A DNA stretch of 64,000 nt from Sindora glabra (lineage: Eukaryota > Streptophyta > Magnoliopsida > Fabales > Fabaceae): positions 25,919,150 through 25,983,149 of the forward strand of contig CM035233.1 in the NCBI GenBank assembly GCA_020226215.1, read 5' to 3'. Shown in pieces: positions 48,058 to 60,500 of this stretch (positions are counted from its first letter, which is position 1; the number at the start of each line of letters is the position of its first letter). Both the position numbers and the translations under genes were made by a program. The notes beneath the pieces are model-generated. The model ran no database searches. It worked only from the letters and a program-made list of their open reading frames with translations, and was not told the origin of the DNA.

Positions 48058-49725
48058 CTAATGTATTGACGTGCACACCATAATGCATCAAAATTAATTA
48101 AAAATTGGTTGTAAAAATAATAATGCAATATAGTGGCGCAATTAGGTCGTACTCCTAATGATCCTTTGATTTTATCTTTTCTAAATGTGTTTCTAACAAT
48201 ATTCACATAATTTGTTGAATTATTTATGCAACAAAAAATAGAAGAAACAGATGCAAACAGAATGTAAATGTAGGAAATAGAATGCTGTAACAGAAATAGA
48301 ATTAGAAATAGTACTATATGCTGTGTAAAACAGAATGCAAAATGAAAATTATGTAGAATTGGGGGGGTTTAGTTGCATGAAATTAAAGTAGAAGCAATGA
48401 AATAATCAAGCAAAAATAGAAATAAAACAAAAGGAATTCAATACATAGAAGCAGTCGATTCAATGATATGATAGATCTTATTGTGGATTAATCCTTGATC
48501 ACTAAACATTTGATTATTCTAAATGATTTTTCAACCTTGGATTATCCAGAATCCCTGCAATAATCCATGAATCCTATGCTAAACAATCGCCTAGAGTTTA
48601 GTCAATTAAGATTAGAAGATGAATTAAGCAATCGTCATAATCCCGGAACTAAATCGAAATTAACTTATAGATAGAATTCGATTGATTTAGGAAATTAAAT
48701 TAAATATCATTGAAGTAACCCCCTAACCCTTTGCTCCAACATGTAAAACCATGATTAATCAATCATAATTTCACATCAAAATAGCAAAATAATAGAAATC
48801 ACAAGATTGGGCACCAATTATATCAAATCAGCACTTAACACAAGCAATCTCAATAATTTAGCATAAACAATTGAGAAAGAGGAAAATTAATAGGAAGAAA
48901 TCAACATTACAAATCAAAATCTCATAATCCTTGAAGAAGAGCTTCACAATCCTTGAATCAACCCAGAGAATTAGCCTTCCATTAAAGAGAAAAACCCAAG
49001 AAAAATAGAAAACTATTAAGTTGTCTGTCTTCTCTGTCTCCCTCACGTTCTGATTCTTACGTCTACTTATTTACAACCATAAAAGCATAATTAGGACTGG
49101 AACTGAACTAAAAATTTGTAGCCTAATATCTTAGGAAGCTACCCACAAAATTTCAGCCCAATCAGACATTCCTAGCTCAAGTTATAGCCAAAATACTACA
49201 GACAGTTCAATCCAGTCCGAGTTGAAGCAATGAGCCATCAATCTGTCTTCTTTGGCCTGAAAAACGACCTAGTTCCTTCAAAAAGGGCTTCATAAATGAT
49301 TAGATATGGATTTTAGGGAATAATTGGACTTAGCCTTGCATCAATTAGACACTTGGAGCTCAAGATATGAATTAATCATTGCAACTGGGTCGGGTCTAGA
49401 CTTGGACAGCAACTCTGCTTCGAATTTAAGCTAATATTTGACCTCCAAGATGGCAGAAGTGGGTTCTCTGGTCAATATGAAAATTGTAGCTCTTTTTCTT
49501 AGCTTTCCAACAGTGTATAGATTGTCCAAATTTGACATTCAAAGCTCAAGTTATGATTAAAGTACTAAAATAGTATAAAAAATTCAGCATTAAGCCCGAA
49601 ATTCAATTAAGCACAAATTAATGCAATTAGTTTCAAATTAATGTAAAATTAATCTAATTAAGTATCATCACCTCCTAAGGGACCTAAATATAAGGAAAAA
49701 TATTAATAGAATATTGTTCACATCA
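48058..49725 (-). repeat. Solo Athila-like LTR inside the copia leader
   Basis: About 1.67 kb related to the LTRs of elements A and B on the minus strand. It starts TGATGTGAACAATATT at 49725. The near-end block 48115-48180 mirrors 2950-3020 of element A. No primer site lies beyond its inner end and no polypurine tract precedes its start, so it is a solo LTR. Flanking CATAT (48053-48057) and CATGT (49726-49730) are a plausible four-of-five target duplication. The exact left edge is uncertain by a few bases. Confidence 0.8.
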
Positions 49726-50164
49726 CATGTCTCATACATCATAAAACAGGATATTGCATTCATTATACAATGAATAAAGTAATCATATGCATGCTATCAC
49801 ATAGTAAATGCACATTTATCAACATTATCATATAATAAAGATATTATAATGTCATTTTGTATGGCCCCAAATCCTATTTTCTGATAATATTCCTAAACTA
49901 ACTCTTTAGCTTCTCCTTGAGCCATATTTCTCAGCTTCTCTTTGTGCCACCTAAAATGCTCTATTATAATTACAATTTTAAAGCAAAAATCTTGTGTTAC
50001 ATTCGAAGGGAGTAAAATGAGAAGAGAATATACATAAAAAAATAGAGAAAGGCATGAAATACAAGTTGTATTTAAAATCCAGCCACAAAAACTCCAAGGG
50101 TCATACTATGTAACACAATCATGCATCATATGCCACAATTACATATATATATAAGAAGATGAAT

Positions 50165-50167
<3 letters not shown>

Positions 50168-50233
<66 letters not shown>
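50168..50233. repeat. (AT)33 microsatellite
   Basis: Uninterrupted alternating A and T over 66 bases within the copia leader. Confidence 0.98.
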
Positions 50234-50235
<2 letters not shown>

Positions 50236-51085
50236 CATATAATAAATCATCAAAATATTATTTTAGAACAATGACATATAAACAAAGATGATTTTTGAAC
50301 CCTACGCAAAGTTAGCATGGCAGAGTCCCCCGTCCAAAAAATTGACTGCATCTGATATTCAGATTGCAATTGCTTTTGTTAACAATTGACACACCCCTTT
50401 TTATCGAACAATTCGACAATATCTAATATTTAGATCACAATTCCAAAATAAGATTCATATATATAGACAATTCTAGAACTATTCACATAAATTCTATGTA
50501 GAACAGATTATATGTTTCAACACGAAGTCTATCACATACACAAAACCTAATTCAAGGAATTAATCTGATTAATTCTAATTCATAACAGAACTTCTTTAAA
50601 TTATAAAACATTTTTCATGCATTAAATCAAATTCATATAATGAATCCTATTAATTTTATTCAAAATAGAACCCAAAATCAATCATAAAAACATATTCAAA
50701 TTCAAATTCAAATCAAAACCCAGAATTAATCATGAAACATATTTGAATACGAACTAGAATTAATCGCATTAATTTTACTTGAACCATAAAATACGAAATC
50801 AGATTTATAGGATTAATGTCATTAGTCCTAATTAGAATTCATATTTGCATGATATACAAAACGATTCATCTATGTGCGATTCAGATCAACAAAAAAATAG
50901 AAAATCTTGTCTATATATGCATAATTCATATTAGCATAGAAAATATAGAAACAGAAGATCTAATCCATGTATGTGCAGTTCAAATCAACATAGAAAAATA
51001 GAAGATCTATTTTATGTATACGTAATTTAGATTAGCATAGAAAAACATATGAATTAGAAGATTTAATCTATGTATGTGCAATCAA

Positions 51086-51097
51086 GCTTTGATACCA
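51086..51097 (-). other. Primer-binding site of element E, initiator tRNA-Met type
   Basis: The minus strand reads TGGTATCAAAGC. The common copia site is TGGTATCAGAGC, complementary to initiator tRNA-Met; one G-to-A difference. It lies just inside the 5' LTR. Confidence 0.85.
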
Positions 51098-51098
51098 T

Positions 51099-51647
51099 TG
51101 TTGGGTTTCATATATATTATGTAATGCACTGGAAAGCAACTTTTTCAAAATTATGTAATGTGATACCTTCCCATGGATTAATGCGTAAAAATATAAATCA
51201 AGAATCAAAGATTACCTCTTGAAGTGCAAATTTGAATCACGAGCACAATCAGATGATAGTGTCTCTACAATATCCATACGAAGCAAATGAGAACTTTCCA
51301 ACCTCTACGAATTTGCTAAGATTCGTCTCTCACGCAAAGAGAGAAGGGTTTAGTGAAGTTTTGTAAGGTGTTTTGTGTGGTTTTGTAGGTGGTGAATTTT
51401 CTTATTTTTCATGCATGACAATAATGCCTTTATGCCCTTTTTATAAAGTTAAAAGCACGCATCTTTCCTAGTCCTACTAGGATAACCGCAACTAATCTTA
51501 GTTCTACTCAACCACTAATACCTTATTTCTAACATGGTGAAAGTGAGGAGAGATAGGGCTTATCCATTAGTTATTTAATATTACTTTCATATTAATAACT
51601 AAATATTATTAGATAATAACATTATCTCATAATATAATTATCTAATA
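51099..51647 (-). repeat. 5' LTR of element E with a 1.1-kb internal deletion
   Basis: Only 549 bp, matching 41853-42414 of the 1674-bp 3' LTR. The outer end still abuts a perfect AAGTA target duplication and reads TATTAG on the minus strand, a likely decayed TGTTAG terminus. The outer 1.1 kb is therefore missing internally while the terminus is retained. Confidence 0.85.
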
Positions 51648-51652
51648 AAGTA

Positions 51653-53560
51653 TATAGTATTAACATTGTTAATATTAAAGCCCATGCAATTGAGAAATAG
51701 TATAGATTTCTTCTTGGCACTATTCATCAAAGATCTATGACTTATATAGGATGACGGTATGTTAATGTTTAACCTATATAAGCAAGAGTTCTTTAGGTTG
51801 CATGCAATATTCTTTAGCATAATTAATAACTTCCTAACTTATGAAAACTAGTTAAATGTATAGCATTAAAGGATGTAGAGCATGCCTTATTTACAAAGAT
51901 GGCACATGCTCTTATCAACTTAAGCATTGAAAAAAAATAGCATATCTCAGCTATAGGAGATTTTTGTCTCATTCCTATAACTATTAAAAGGTAAGAAAAG
52001 CATTCAACAATTTACTAAAGGAAGCAATAGCTTCAGAGCCTTATTAAAGGAGGAGTTTTATGATAAGGTAAAAAATATTAATGTAATCTTTGGTAAACCT
52101 AATGTTTTGGTAAGCGGTGACACTTCATGCAAGAAAAAGTCTATATTCTTCAACCTACCATACTATAAAAACTTAGATGTTAGGCATAACATTGATATCA
52201 AGCATGTAGAGAAAATACATATGATAGTTTGGTTGGAATGCTCTTAAATATACTAGGTAAGATAAAAGATAGAATCAAAGCTTAATTAAACTTGTAAAAG
52301 ATGGCTATACAGAAGGAACTAGTATAAAAAAAGGGGGTTAATGTACTTACTTGCCTCTATCTTACATACCTCATTTAGAAAAGAGAAAACAAGTTTCTAA
52401 ATGGGATTAAGATGCCCCAGGGCTATTCTTCCAATATTAGAAGCCTCATTTAAATGAAAGATTTAAAGTTAGTTGATTTAAAGTGAGACAAGATATTATG
52501 AGGCTTTATTTCTTCTTTAATGCAATATATGCCAAGGTCATTGATCTAGAGGATTTAGATGACTTGTAGAAGGATATTGTTATCATATTATGCTAACTTA
52601 AGATGGAGTTTTTTACTCTTATTCTTTGACATCATAGTGCATTTGGTAAATGAGGAAAAATTATATAGTTTAGTTTACTTGAGGTGGATGTACCTAATAG
52701 AGTGCTATATAAAGATCTCAAAAGGGTATATGCATAATTGGAATAGTCCTGAAGGACCAAAAGAAGTATTATTAACAAAGTTGTTAAGTTTTGCACCTTT
52801 TTCTTGTCAAATATGCACACTATCAGGATTTTTAAGTCTCATTATAGATGAAGAATTTCAAGTAAAGGTATATTAGAGAGCCAAGTGGAGAGCATAAATT
52901 ATGAAATATAGGAATAAGCACACTTTTATGTCTTGTAAAATAGTAAATAGACTGAGCCTTACATGAATAAATATGGTGTAACTAGATGATTAAGGAAATA
53001 CCGAATGCTATTTTTTGGACTACAAGATTGTTAACCAATAAGCCTTGCATGGATGTCATATCTTATCAAGTATATGGCATCAACAATTTTACACTAAGAA
53101 ATAAGATAAAAAAAAGCATTATGGAAAATAGTGGAGTCATTCTAGTAGTTTAAGTAATGCATGTCTCCAGTGTCAAAGATAAAAAGTTCATTTATGTAAT
53201 GATGTCATATTATAGGTCATCAAAGACATGGTGAGCTTAACTATATCTAACTCAAAAAGCTTATCTTTTAATGTAAATGGATAAAAAAAATAATGACATT
53301 AAAATAGATGAGTTAAGATTCATACTGGTGGATATTATTAAGAAAGATCATAAGGAGAAGCCATTCATAGTGGTATCCTAAACAAAATAAGTTTTTTATA
53401 TATCAAACCTAGTTAACAAGTGGTTTGTAATTCTTTAAGGAAAGAGACAAATTGTTAGCCATAAGAATGAAAAAAATGTAGCTATTAATGTTGAAGACAC
53501 ACATCTTTTCTCATTGGGACTACCTTTGGTTATTCATAAAGATAATTTGGCAAAATTTTA
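51653..53560 (+). pseudogene. TNP2 transposase of element D, C-terminal part
   Basis: Resumes the Transposase_21 core immediately after the copia target duplication: YIVLTLLILKP (relatives YFMLSLLIPGP), a MFNLYKQEFFRLHAIFFSI segment (about 51760) and RVKNINVIFGKPNVLV (about 52060). Then come KKKSIFFNLPYYKNLDVRHN and IDIKHVEK (about 52130-52215). The DUF4218-like part has DIIVHLVNEEKLYSLVYLRW and MYLIECYIKISKGYMHN at about 52630-52740. The DUF4216-like part follows at 53090-53480, with SIMENSGVILV, MSYYRSSKT, DELRFILVDI and VFYISNLVNKW. Numerous stops and shifts make it non-functional. Confidence 0.85.
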
Positions 53561-54569
53561 TATGTATTAAAATCATAGAGAAGGGATATAGATTGATGAT
53601 CATTCCAAATACATTTTGTGTACAACATGTTTAAGGTACCACTATCCTTTTTTTTATTTTTTATTTTTTGAAGTTATACTTATGTACATAATTGCTTAAT
53701 TCTTAGTTTATATACAATATATGTTTAAATACTTTTATAATATAGGTCTCATTTGAGAGATACACATGAAAAATAAATTAAACATACTCAGATAGAATGA
53801 TATTCATGATAAATTAGAAGGTAAATTTCCTTTCACCATGATAATTCTTTTCTTTGTAGTTATTACAACACTCAAATTTTCATTTGCTTACTTTGTTCCC
53901 TTGTAATTAGAAAATACTTAGACATATGCTATTTAGCAATATAAATAATTATGTATTCTCTAATCTTATATTTAAGTTGCATAGAATTAATGTAAAGGAA
54001 AAATAAGCCATTATGTCTATCATGAATTACATATGTTGAAGTAGGGATTGTATATTGTAATTAAAACAAAATTTATATTACTTTCTATTTAATATGGAGT
54101 TTATATATATTATAAAGTTGTAGTATCATATTTTTAAAGGTTTTGAATATATTTCAAGTTAGAAGTAATTCAATAGGAAGTGTCATAAGATATTGTATAG
54201 AATGGAGAGGGTATAACAAATGAGTTTTTTATATTGGGGAAGATATAATACAATGCTAGTTATATAAATCACTGAAGTGGAATATTAAACATTTCACATT
54301 GGTTAATAAAATAACCTAATATGGAATTACAATTTTTAATGATCGTTATATAGATAAAGCCTATGTTATTAAATGTGACCTGTTATTAAATAGTGTGACC
54401 TTCAGAAGATGATAACAATTTATTAGTTAGGGAGCCAATGTAATATTTATTTTTGATGATGATTTTATAATCAATGTTTAAAATATTTGCTACAATAGTT
54501 GATAAAATGACAATTTAAAACAATAATTTTCTAAATAGCTAATGTAAATGTTCAATTTTGTACTAGTAA

Positions 54570-56280
54570 TCATCATCTAGAAGTTCCTATATATTATGAT
54601 GGATTACATGAGCAAAACTTTCTAGGTGAGGTCATTCAAAGGATCATCGATATAAGCCTAAAAGGAAAGTTTATATAGATCATCTTTGTACCACTTAATA
54701 TTGATGAAGATACTTATTATATTTTTATCCTTATGAAGTTTTTTCTTTCTAGGATCAACATCAAACCACTTATTTTTCAATAGAGTCATACAATAACTAT
54801 TTAAATAATTTAGCTCCATGATATCATCTAGAAGACTGTAGAAAGTATTGTCATTAGTCCTAGGTAAATAAATGCCACTATTTTTTACTTATATTTAGCA
54901 TCTCAAGTTTAACTTTGTAACATTTTCAAATACATAAGTCTGACTTATTAGTTTACTTATGTAATACTTTTAAATGCATAAGTTTAATTAAGAAGTTCAA
55001 AGATGAAAAGGTTATGTATCCAGGAATATAATTCAGTTTCAACTTTTATAGCTTTGGTGGTCACTTGACACTAGTGTAGGTATCAAATTGTACAACTTGT
55101 GCCTCATTTGCACACTTTCAACATTGTAATAAAGCTTTATATCAATAATAAAAGTAGCCCTTCTTTAATTTGTGATGTCTCAAATTTTAGCCCCATTTGC
55201 CCATATTTGTTTACATTACATATTTTGCCCTTATGCACTTTGTGTTTGTCTTTAATATGTTTTTTGCTATGTGTTATGCTTTTGTTACCTCTACTTGTGC
55301 ATATTTTGGTTACTTTAATTGTTTATCTTCTACTATGCATTTTACTATTTTATCACTTGATATATTTATCCTTTAGGTGTTGTGGGACTAATTCTTGGTT
55401 AACTTGCTTATAACTAATCAAAGTATTGGTTATATCTTGTGTCCCCCCTAATATATCATTATTCATATCACTATTAATTCCATCTATATGATCAATGACA
55501 TTAGGATTAGTGAAGTCATATATGATATCAATTATCTCATTTGTTTCACTAACAATTTCCTTATGCACTTCATAGCCAAGCTATCATCTTCACCATAAAA
55601 GATCTAGTTTGAGTAAAATCAATTGAATTCATGTTCTATTATTTGTGCTTCCATTATACCTAATTATTAGTAAAACATATTTATGTAATTCTTACATGAA
55701 CATTTCACTAGCCCTTCCTTGTTAGCAAAGTTTCTAACTCTCTCAACAAATGCCCTAGCACTATTCTAGTACACATTAGAGAACCAAACTTGCAAAGTGA
55801 TCTAACTTTTATCGATATATATCTCATCACTAATCAAGTACTATAAATAGAATTCAAGCATAATTGTATATTTGGTATGTTAAATGTACATTTGATATGG
55901 TTATTGTATATGTTGTTGGTATATGTCTTAAATCCTCTATATCACTCCAACATTAAAAGGTAAAGTCTTATCCCATTTGATATCTGCCTATGATTATTGT
56001 TTCCCCTGCTATCTATATTATCATTTCCTTTAATATAGAAATTTCAACAAAATTTCCCTATAGTTCTCCTAAGTATGCAAACTACATTTAAGTTTACTCC
56101 ATACTCAAAGAATAATGAAGACACATGAAATTTCTACATCATGAAATGATAACTAGATGAATTGACTAAAATAACTCTAGTATTGATCCTAAATTGTCCA
56201 AAAAAATAAGACAATTCAAAGATTAGTTAGTTTTTAAAGATGTTACTAACCCTTGAGTAGGTTTTAAGGTTACAATGCTA
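54570..56280 (-). pseudogene. Minus-strand CACTA TNP2 with its core deleted
   Basis: Two TNP2 ends lie close together on the minus strand. The N-terminal part (about 55830-55350) has a LVKCSC-like zinc segment in pieces, a FMVKMIAWL/GEDDS region and the open stretch KEIVSETNEIIDIIYDFTNP, resembling the acidic linker after the TNP2 N-terminal zinc region. The C-terminal DUF4216-like part (about 54870-54600) reads LLDDIMELNYLNSY, LLKNKWFDVDPRKKK and AYIDDP. The roughly 500 bases between them are too short for the Transposase_21 core. Positions 55840-56280 look like upstream non-coding sequence. This is a deletion derivative; its terminal repeats were not identified. Confidence 0.55.
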
Positions 56281-56289
56281 GTGCAATTG

Positions 56290-57596
56290 AATTAAAATTA
56301 TTGTCAATTAATGTTATAATAATTTTAACTATTTTATCATTTAATTATTGGCTAAATATTTTAGTAAATTTTATTTATTTTATTAATATTTTAATATTTT
56401 ATTATTGAAAATTTAAAGTTACAATAAGTTTAATTATTGACTAATCTTATTTATTGTCTTAATTTTTTAAAAATTTAATAATTAATTAATGGATAAGAAT
56501 CTAACATCACAAAATTTGTAAATATTTATTATTTTAGCTTAATTCATTACATAAATATTTAACTATTTTCAATTATTTTTTATAATCAATGTTATTATTT
56601 TTTATAATTATTTTTATTGCTTCCCTCTATATTAATTGCAATTAATTGTTAAAGAGTTATTTATTTTTTAATAATTAGATAATTAAAATAAATTTAGCAA
56701 ATAACAAACATAATTTTTCAATGTGAGATATTTTACGTATTTTTACTAATTAACCATTATAGTTTTTACATATATTTTAAATTATTATAAATTTAACATT
56801 TTAACTTATCATGTTTGAATATATTAATAAGTTTTATGTACATAATTTCTAAAAATTTATTATTTTCCTAAAATTATAAATTATTAATCTTGATAACTTT
56901 TACATGCTTATTTAAATATAATAAATTTAAATATAATTGTTTCTAATTTTTTTATTAGTTCTTACAACATTAATTAATATCTTTTATCTATTTATTTACT
57001 TACAATGAACTAATTGCAACTAGTTATAAGAAATTAATAATTTTTTAAAATTAATCATCTACAATAAATTAATATTTTAATATTTTATCTTAATATTTTA
57101 ATAGATTAATATAGGTCATAGCAATTTTAATATTTTAAAATAAGTTACAATAATTTTAACTATTTACTATTCTTATTTGTTGTATTAAAATATTTTAATA
57201 ATAATTTAACATTTTAAACTTCTCATGCATATCTTTAACTATTACATATTTACCTTTTTAACTTACCATTATGTAATATTTTGTTCTATATTTAAATTAT
57301 TATATTTTTATTCTTTTTGTATTCTCCTTTAACAATTTCTAGATTACTTCTAAGCCAATAGTCTTATCCTCCCTTCAAGTATCACTATATTAACTTTATC
57401 AATCCTACACTATGTCTAAATACAAAAAAAGTTACAATTTCAATTCAACACCCATTTTCATAAATTTAAATTAGTAAGTTAAACAAAATAACAATAGTAA
57501 TGAGAGAAAGTCATATCCCAAATCATATATAGGTGTGCATCTTTTGGTTTTGGTCAGTTTTGATTTGCAAATTGATTCACTGTCTTTAATCAAATG
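56290..57596. other. Very AT-rich non-coding stretch
   Basis: Dominated by TTTTAATATTTTA, TAATTATT and similar words, with no gene seen. At 57526-57580 the sequence TAGGTGTGCATCTTTTGG leads into GGTTTTGGTCAGTTTTG, resembling the ends of some plant hAT-type or MITE elements. It is cut by the solo LTR at 57597. Confidence 0.5.
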
Positions 57597-60500
57597 TGTA
57601 ATATCGTAGAATAATATTCAATTTTTATAAATTTCAATGCTTGTATTTATTTAATTTTATTTAATATTTATTTAATTTGATTAATATGTGGTTCTAAATT
57701 TATCTTTTTGTATTAAAAGTTTTGGAATATTGAAAATGATATCTATAATAATATTTAAAATTTATTTATTTTGTATATGGCTACAATAATTTAAGTTTAG
57801 TTTAAAATGACTTTTAAAAGGGATTCCCTATAAGTGAAAATATTGTAGCAATTTTGGATTCAAGGATTTATAATATAAATTATTTTTGAGAATTATTTAA
57901 GTTGGAAATTACTGGGGTTCTAAATAAAATTAGTGTTGTAAAATGTGAGTAGTAAGATTTTATTTATTCAAAGCATTAGCAAAATATTTTATTGGGGAAT
58001 GTAAAATTTGAAAGAGTGGAATATATATATATATGAGATTATATAAATAATTTTTTAATAATTATGTACATATTTTAAACTATTCACATTGAGTTTTAAG
58101 ATTGTTTAGAAGAAATTATAAAGTACAAAGATTTAATGGCTCAAAAGGATTATAATTTGAATGAAGGGCTGAGATTATATGAAATAGTGAACTTATAATA
58201 GGACAAGATACATAATATCAAAATCCGTAACTCCAACTTATTGTTATTTTTTTGGTACCTCTCTCTTTCTTGGTTTTAGTGCGCTTTTTCCCTTTATTTT
58301 TTGTGCTAGCTACTACTTTTTTTGCAGCATATTTTTTATTTCCATTTTCCCCCTTTTATTTCATGTCAACACCTCTCTCCTCCTTATTTTCTTTTCGAAC
58401 AACTCTCATTTTGGGTTTCTATGCGTTTCTTTATGTTTCGGCTACTATCCCTTCTCTCTCTCTTCTCCAAAAACCAACTTCCCACGCCTTTTTCTCTTTT
58501 CAACGTGCTACCACCTTCCTCTCTCCTTCATGCGTCAACGCATCGCCATCCAGGAAGTAGCTTCCACTGTGTCGTTGCAATTAGTGTGGACTTGTTGCCA
58601 TTAGTGTGTTCCTTCCGTCGTGGTCGAAGATCATGGAACAGGGTGGCGAGGGTGTGAGCTCCTCCCCTCTAGCACGGTAGCTCTTAGTTAGTGTCTATCT
58701 TGTCACCGCAAGCTTAAAACTCCAACTTTCCTAAACTATCATGAATTGTAGCTATGTTGGGGTAAAATAGGATGTCGTTGTTTTTGTGCTTCTTGAGAGT
58801 TATTTTGCTCTCAATGCCATAAAAAGTAAGCTATCTTAGAGCTATATTTTTTATGATTTAGAAATTTCTATTTTCATGCCCATTTCTGATTTCCTGTTTG
58901 AAGCTTAGAAATATATGAAATTGTAGTATAAGATTTCTAATATAATACGATTAAGACTTGGGATGGCAATTATTAGAAGAAAAATAATTGATAATAGTAT
59001 ACTCTTTTTATGAGCTAAGATTGATAGATAAAAAGGAAAAAAAGAAGAGTTTATGTACTTTGGAAAAATCTTGAAAGCTTAAGGTGGGTGTGCACACTAC
59101 TCAAATAGTTTTTATTTTTTTAGAACTCCATATTTCCGGCTAGAATATCTATAAATCATATATTCACCATTGTTACAAAAATAAATTCTAATCTATAGAG
59201 CATAGGAATATTGATTCTGATTATTGGTTTTCTCTCAATTTAAAATGATGAAATTATGATTTGTTAATATATACTGAAAATATAAGATAATGCTTTTAAT
59301 AAAAATGGGAAATTTGCACTATAAGATGATTGAGTGATTTAATAAAAGTATTCTTGTGCTATTAACTTTAATATCCTTAAATAAGTTGAATTAAAAGAAG
59401 TATGTATAAATATATGCATTCAAAGGAACTTGAGAATAATTAAGGATATGAAGATTTTATGTCATGGAGTGTCAAAATAGTATATTTAGAACATATTCAA
59501 CTTATTAAATTCTAATATTTATATTTACACCGAATGTATTTGAGAAATCATTATCTAAGGACATATCTCCACTCTTATGAATGGATATTTGGAGATGAAG
59601 AAAACAAATTATCTAGAAGGATTAAGTGAAATAAAATAGATCTTTATATGACTTTAATTTGATAGTTCCTAAATGATGGCATGCTTAATTTGAATCTAAT
59701 GACTTAGATTGTTAGTATATTATTAGGGCATGAAACTAGAATTGAAATAATTAGAAAGAAAACAAGTAATGTATATATAATTATAACTTATTATCGTAAA
59801 TTGTGAAATAGGAAGAAACGAAAGGTGAAGGCTAGTAAGTTGAGAATCTTCAAAGTTATAAATGATTTCAAGTGAGTATATATCTTACCATTGACTTTTA
59901 TCTTAATAATAAAATATGATTTAAATACTACGAATTGTATTTTCTTATTAACAATTTGAATTCTATATTCATGCATATATATCTACACTCAAGCATAGAT
60001 TTAGTGTCATAGTATAAATACAAATAGTATTTGACCAAAGTATGCAATGAAAGCATAATAATGGTGACAACTATTGATAAATTGTGACTGAATTTAATGA
60101 TTTGCATAGTAATACATGTCTTGCTATATGTTTGATACTATCCAATGATGAAATTGTTGTTTTGCATTGAAAATTTTATAAATAATTGTAATTTAAGAGT
60201 CAAGCTCTCTATATATTACTTATGAATTTCTGCCATGTACGGCATAAAAAATTGTGAATTGTGTTAGAGTAATGACATTGGAAACTATAATTGAAAATGG
60301 AGTTATGATGTGGAAGCCAAATAGTAAATTTTTGGCAAATAGTTTGTGAAGGATATGAGATTGATCTGAGAGCCACATGGGCAATTCCCGATAAGTAATT
60401 GAGATAAATATAATATGAATTTGGAAGTTAAGATAAAGGCTATACAAATGTTTAGTGTAACTAGATGAGTTATAGAAGAAATTATCTATGATTGAACATT

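Larger units (their letters stand above)
47484..51085 (-). other. 5' leader of copia element E (with nested solo LTR)
   Basis: About 1.9 kb of leader after removing the nested LTR (about 48058-49725). No coding region is recognised. It includes a pure (AT)n run (50168-50233) and repeated CATAGAAAA...GAAGATCTAATC-like words at 50935-51070. Confidence 0.6.
41853..51647 (-). mobile_element. Ty1/copia element E, nearly full length
   Basis: Minus-strand order: truncated 5' LTR (51647-51099), primer site (51097-51086), leader, gag, protease, integrase, RT, RNase H, polypurine tract and 3' LTR (43526-41853). The gag-protease-integrase-RT order is diagnostic of Ty1/copia. Perfect 5-bp target duplications AAGTA lie at 41848-41852 and 51648-51652; deleting the insert restores a continuous TNP2 reading frame. 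A solo Athila-like LTR (about 48058-49725) sits in its leader. Confidence 0.93.
40304..54568 (+). mobile_element. CACTA (En/Spm) element D, interrupted by copia element E
   Basis: A candidate 5' terminal repeat CACTAGTAAAAATGC starts at 40304. A possible matching end, ATTTTGTACTAGTA, finishes at 54568. The intervening sequence carries a plus-strand TNP2 transposase pseudogene (40857-41852 and 51653-53560) split by a 9.8-kb copia element. The outer three-base duplications do not match (AAA, ATC), so the boundaries are tentative, while the TNP2 assignment is firm. Positions 53570-54560 hold nothing recognisable. Confidence 0.6.

Noticed and set aside
50168..50233. CRISPR or satellite array
   Set aside because: It is a simple AT dinucleotide run with no spacers or longer unit.
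55060..55080. CACTAGTG word as a CACTA terminal repeat
   Set aside because: There is no subterminal array or matching opposite end nearby; it is a single short word only.
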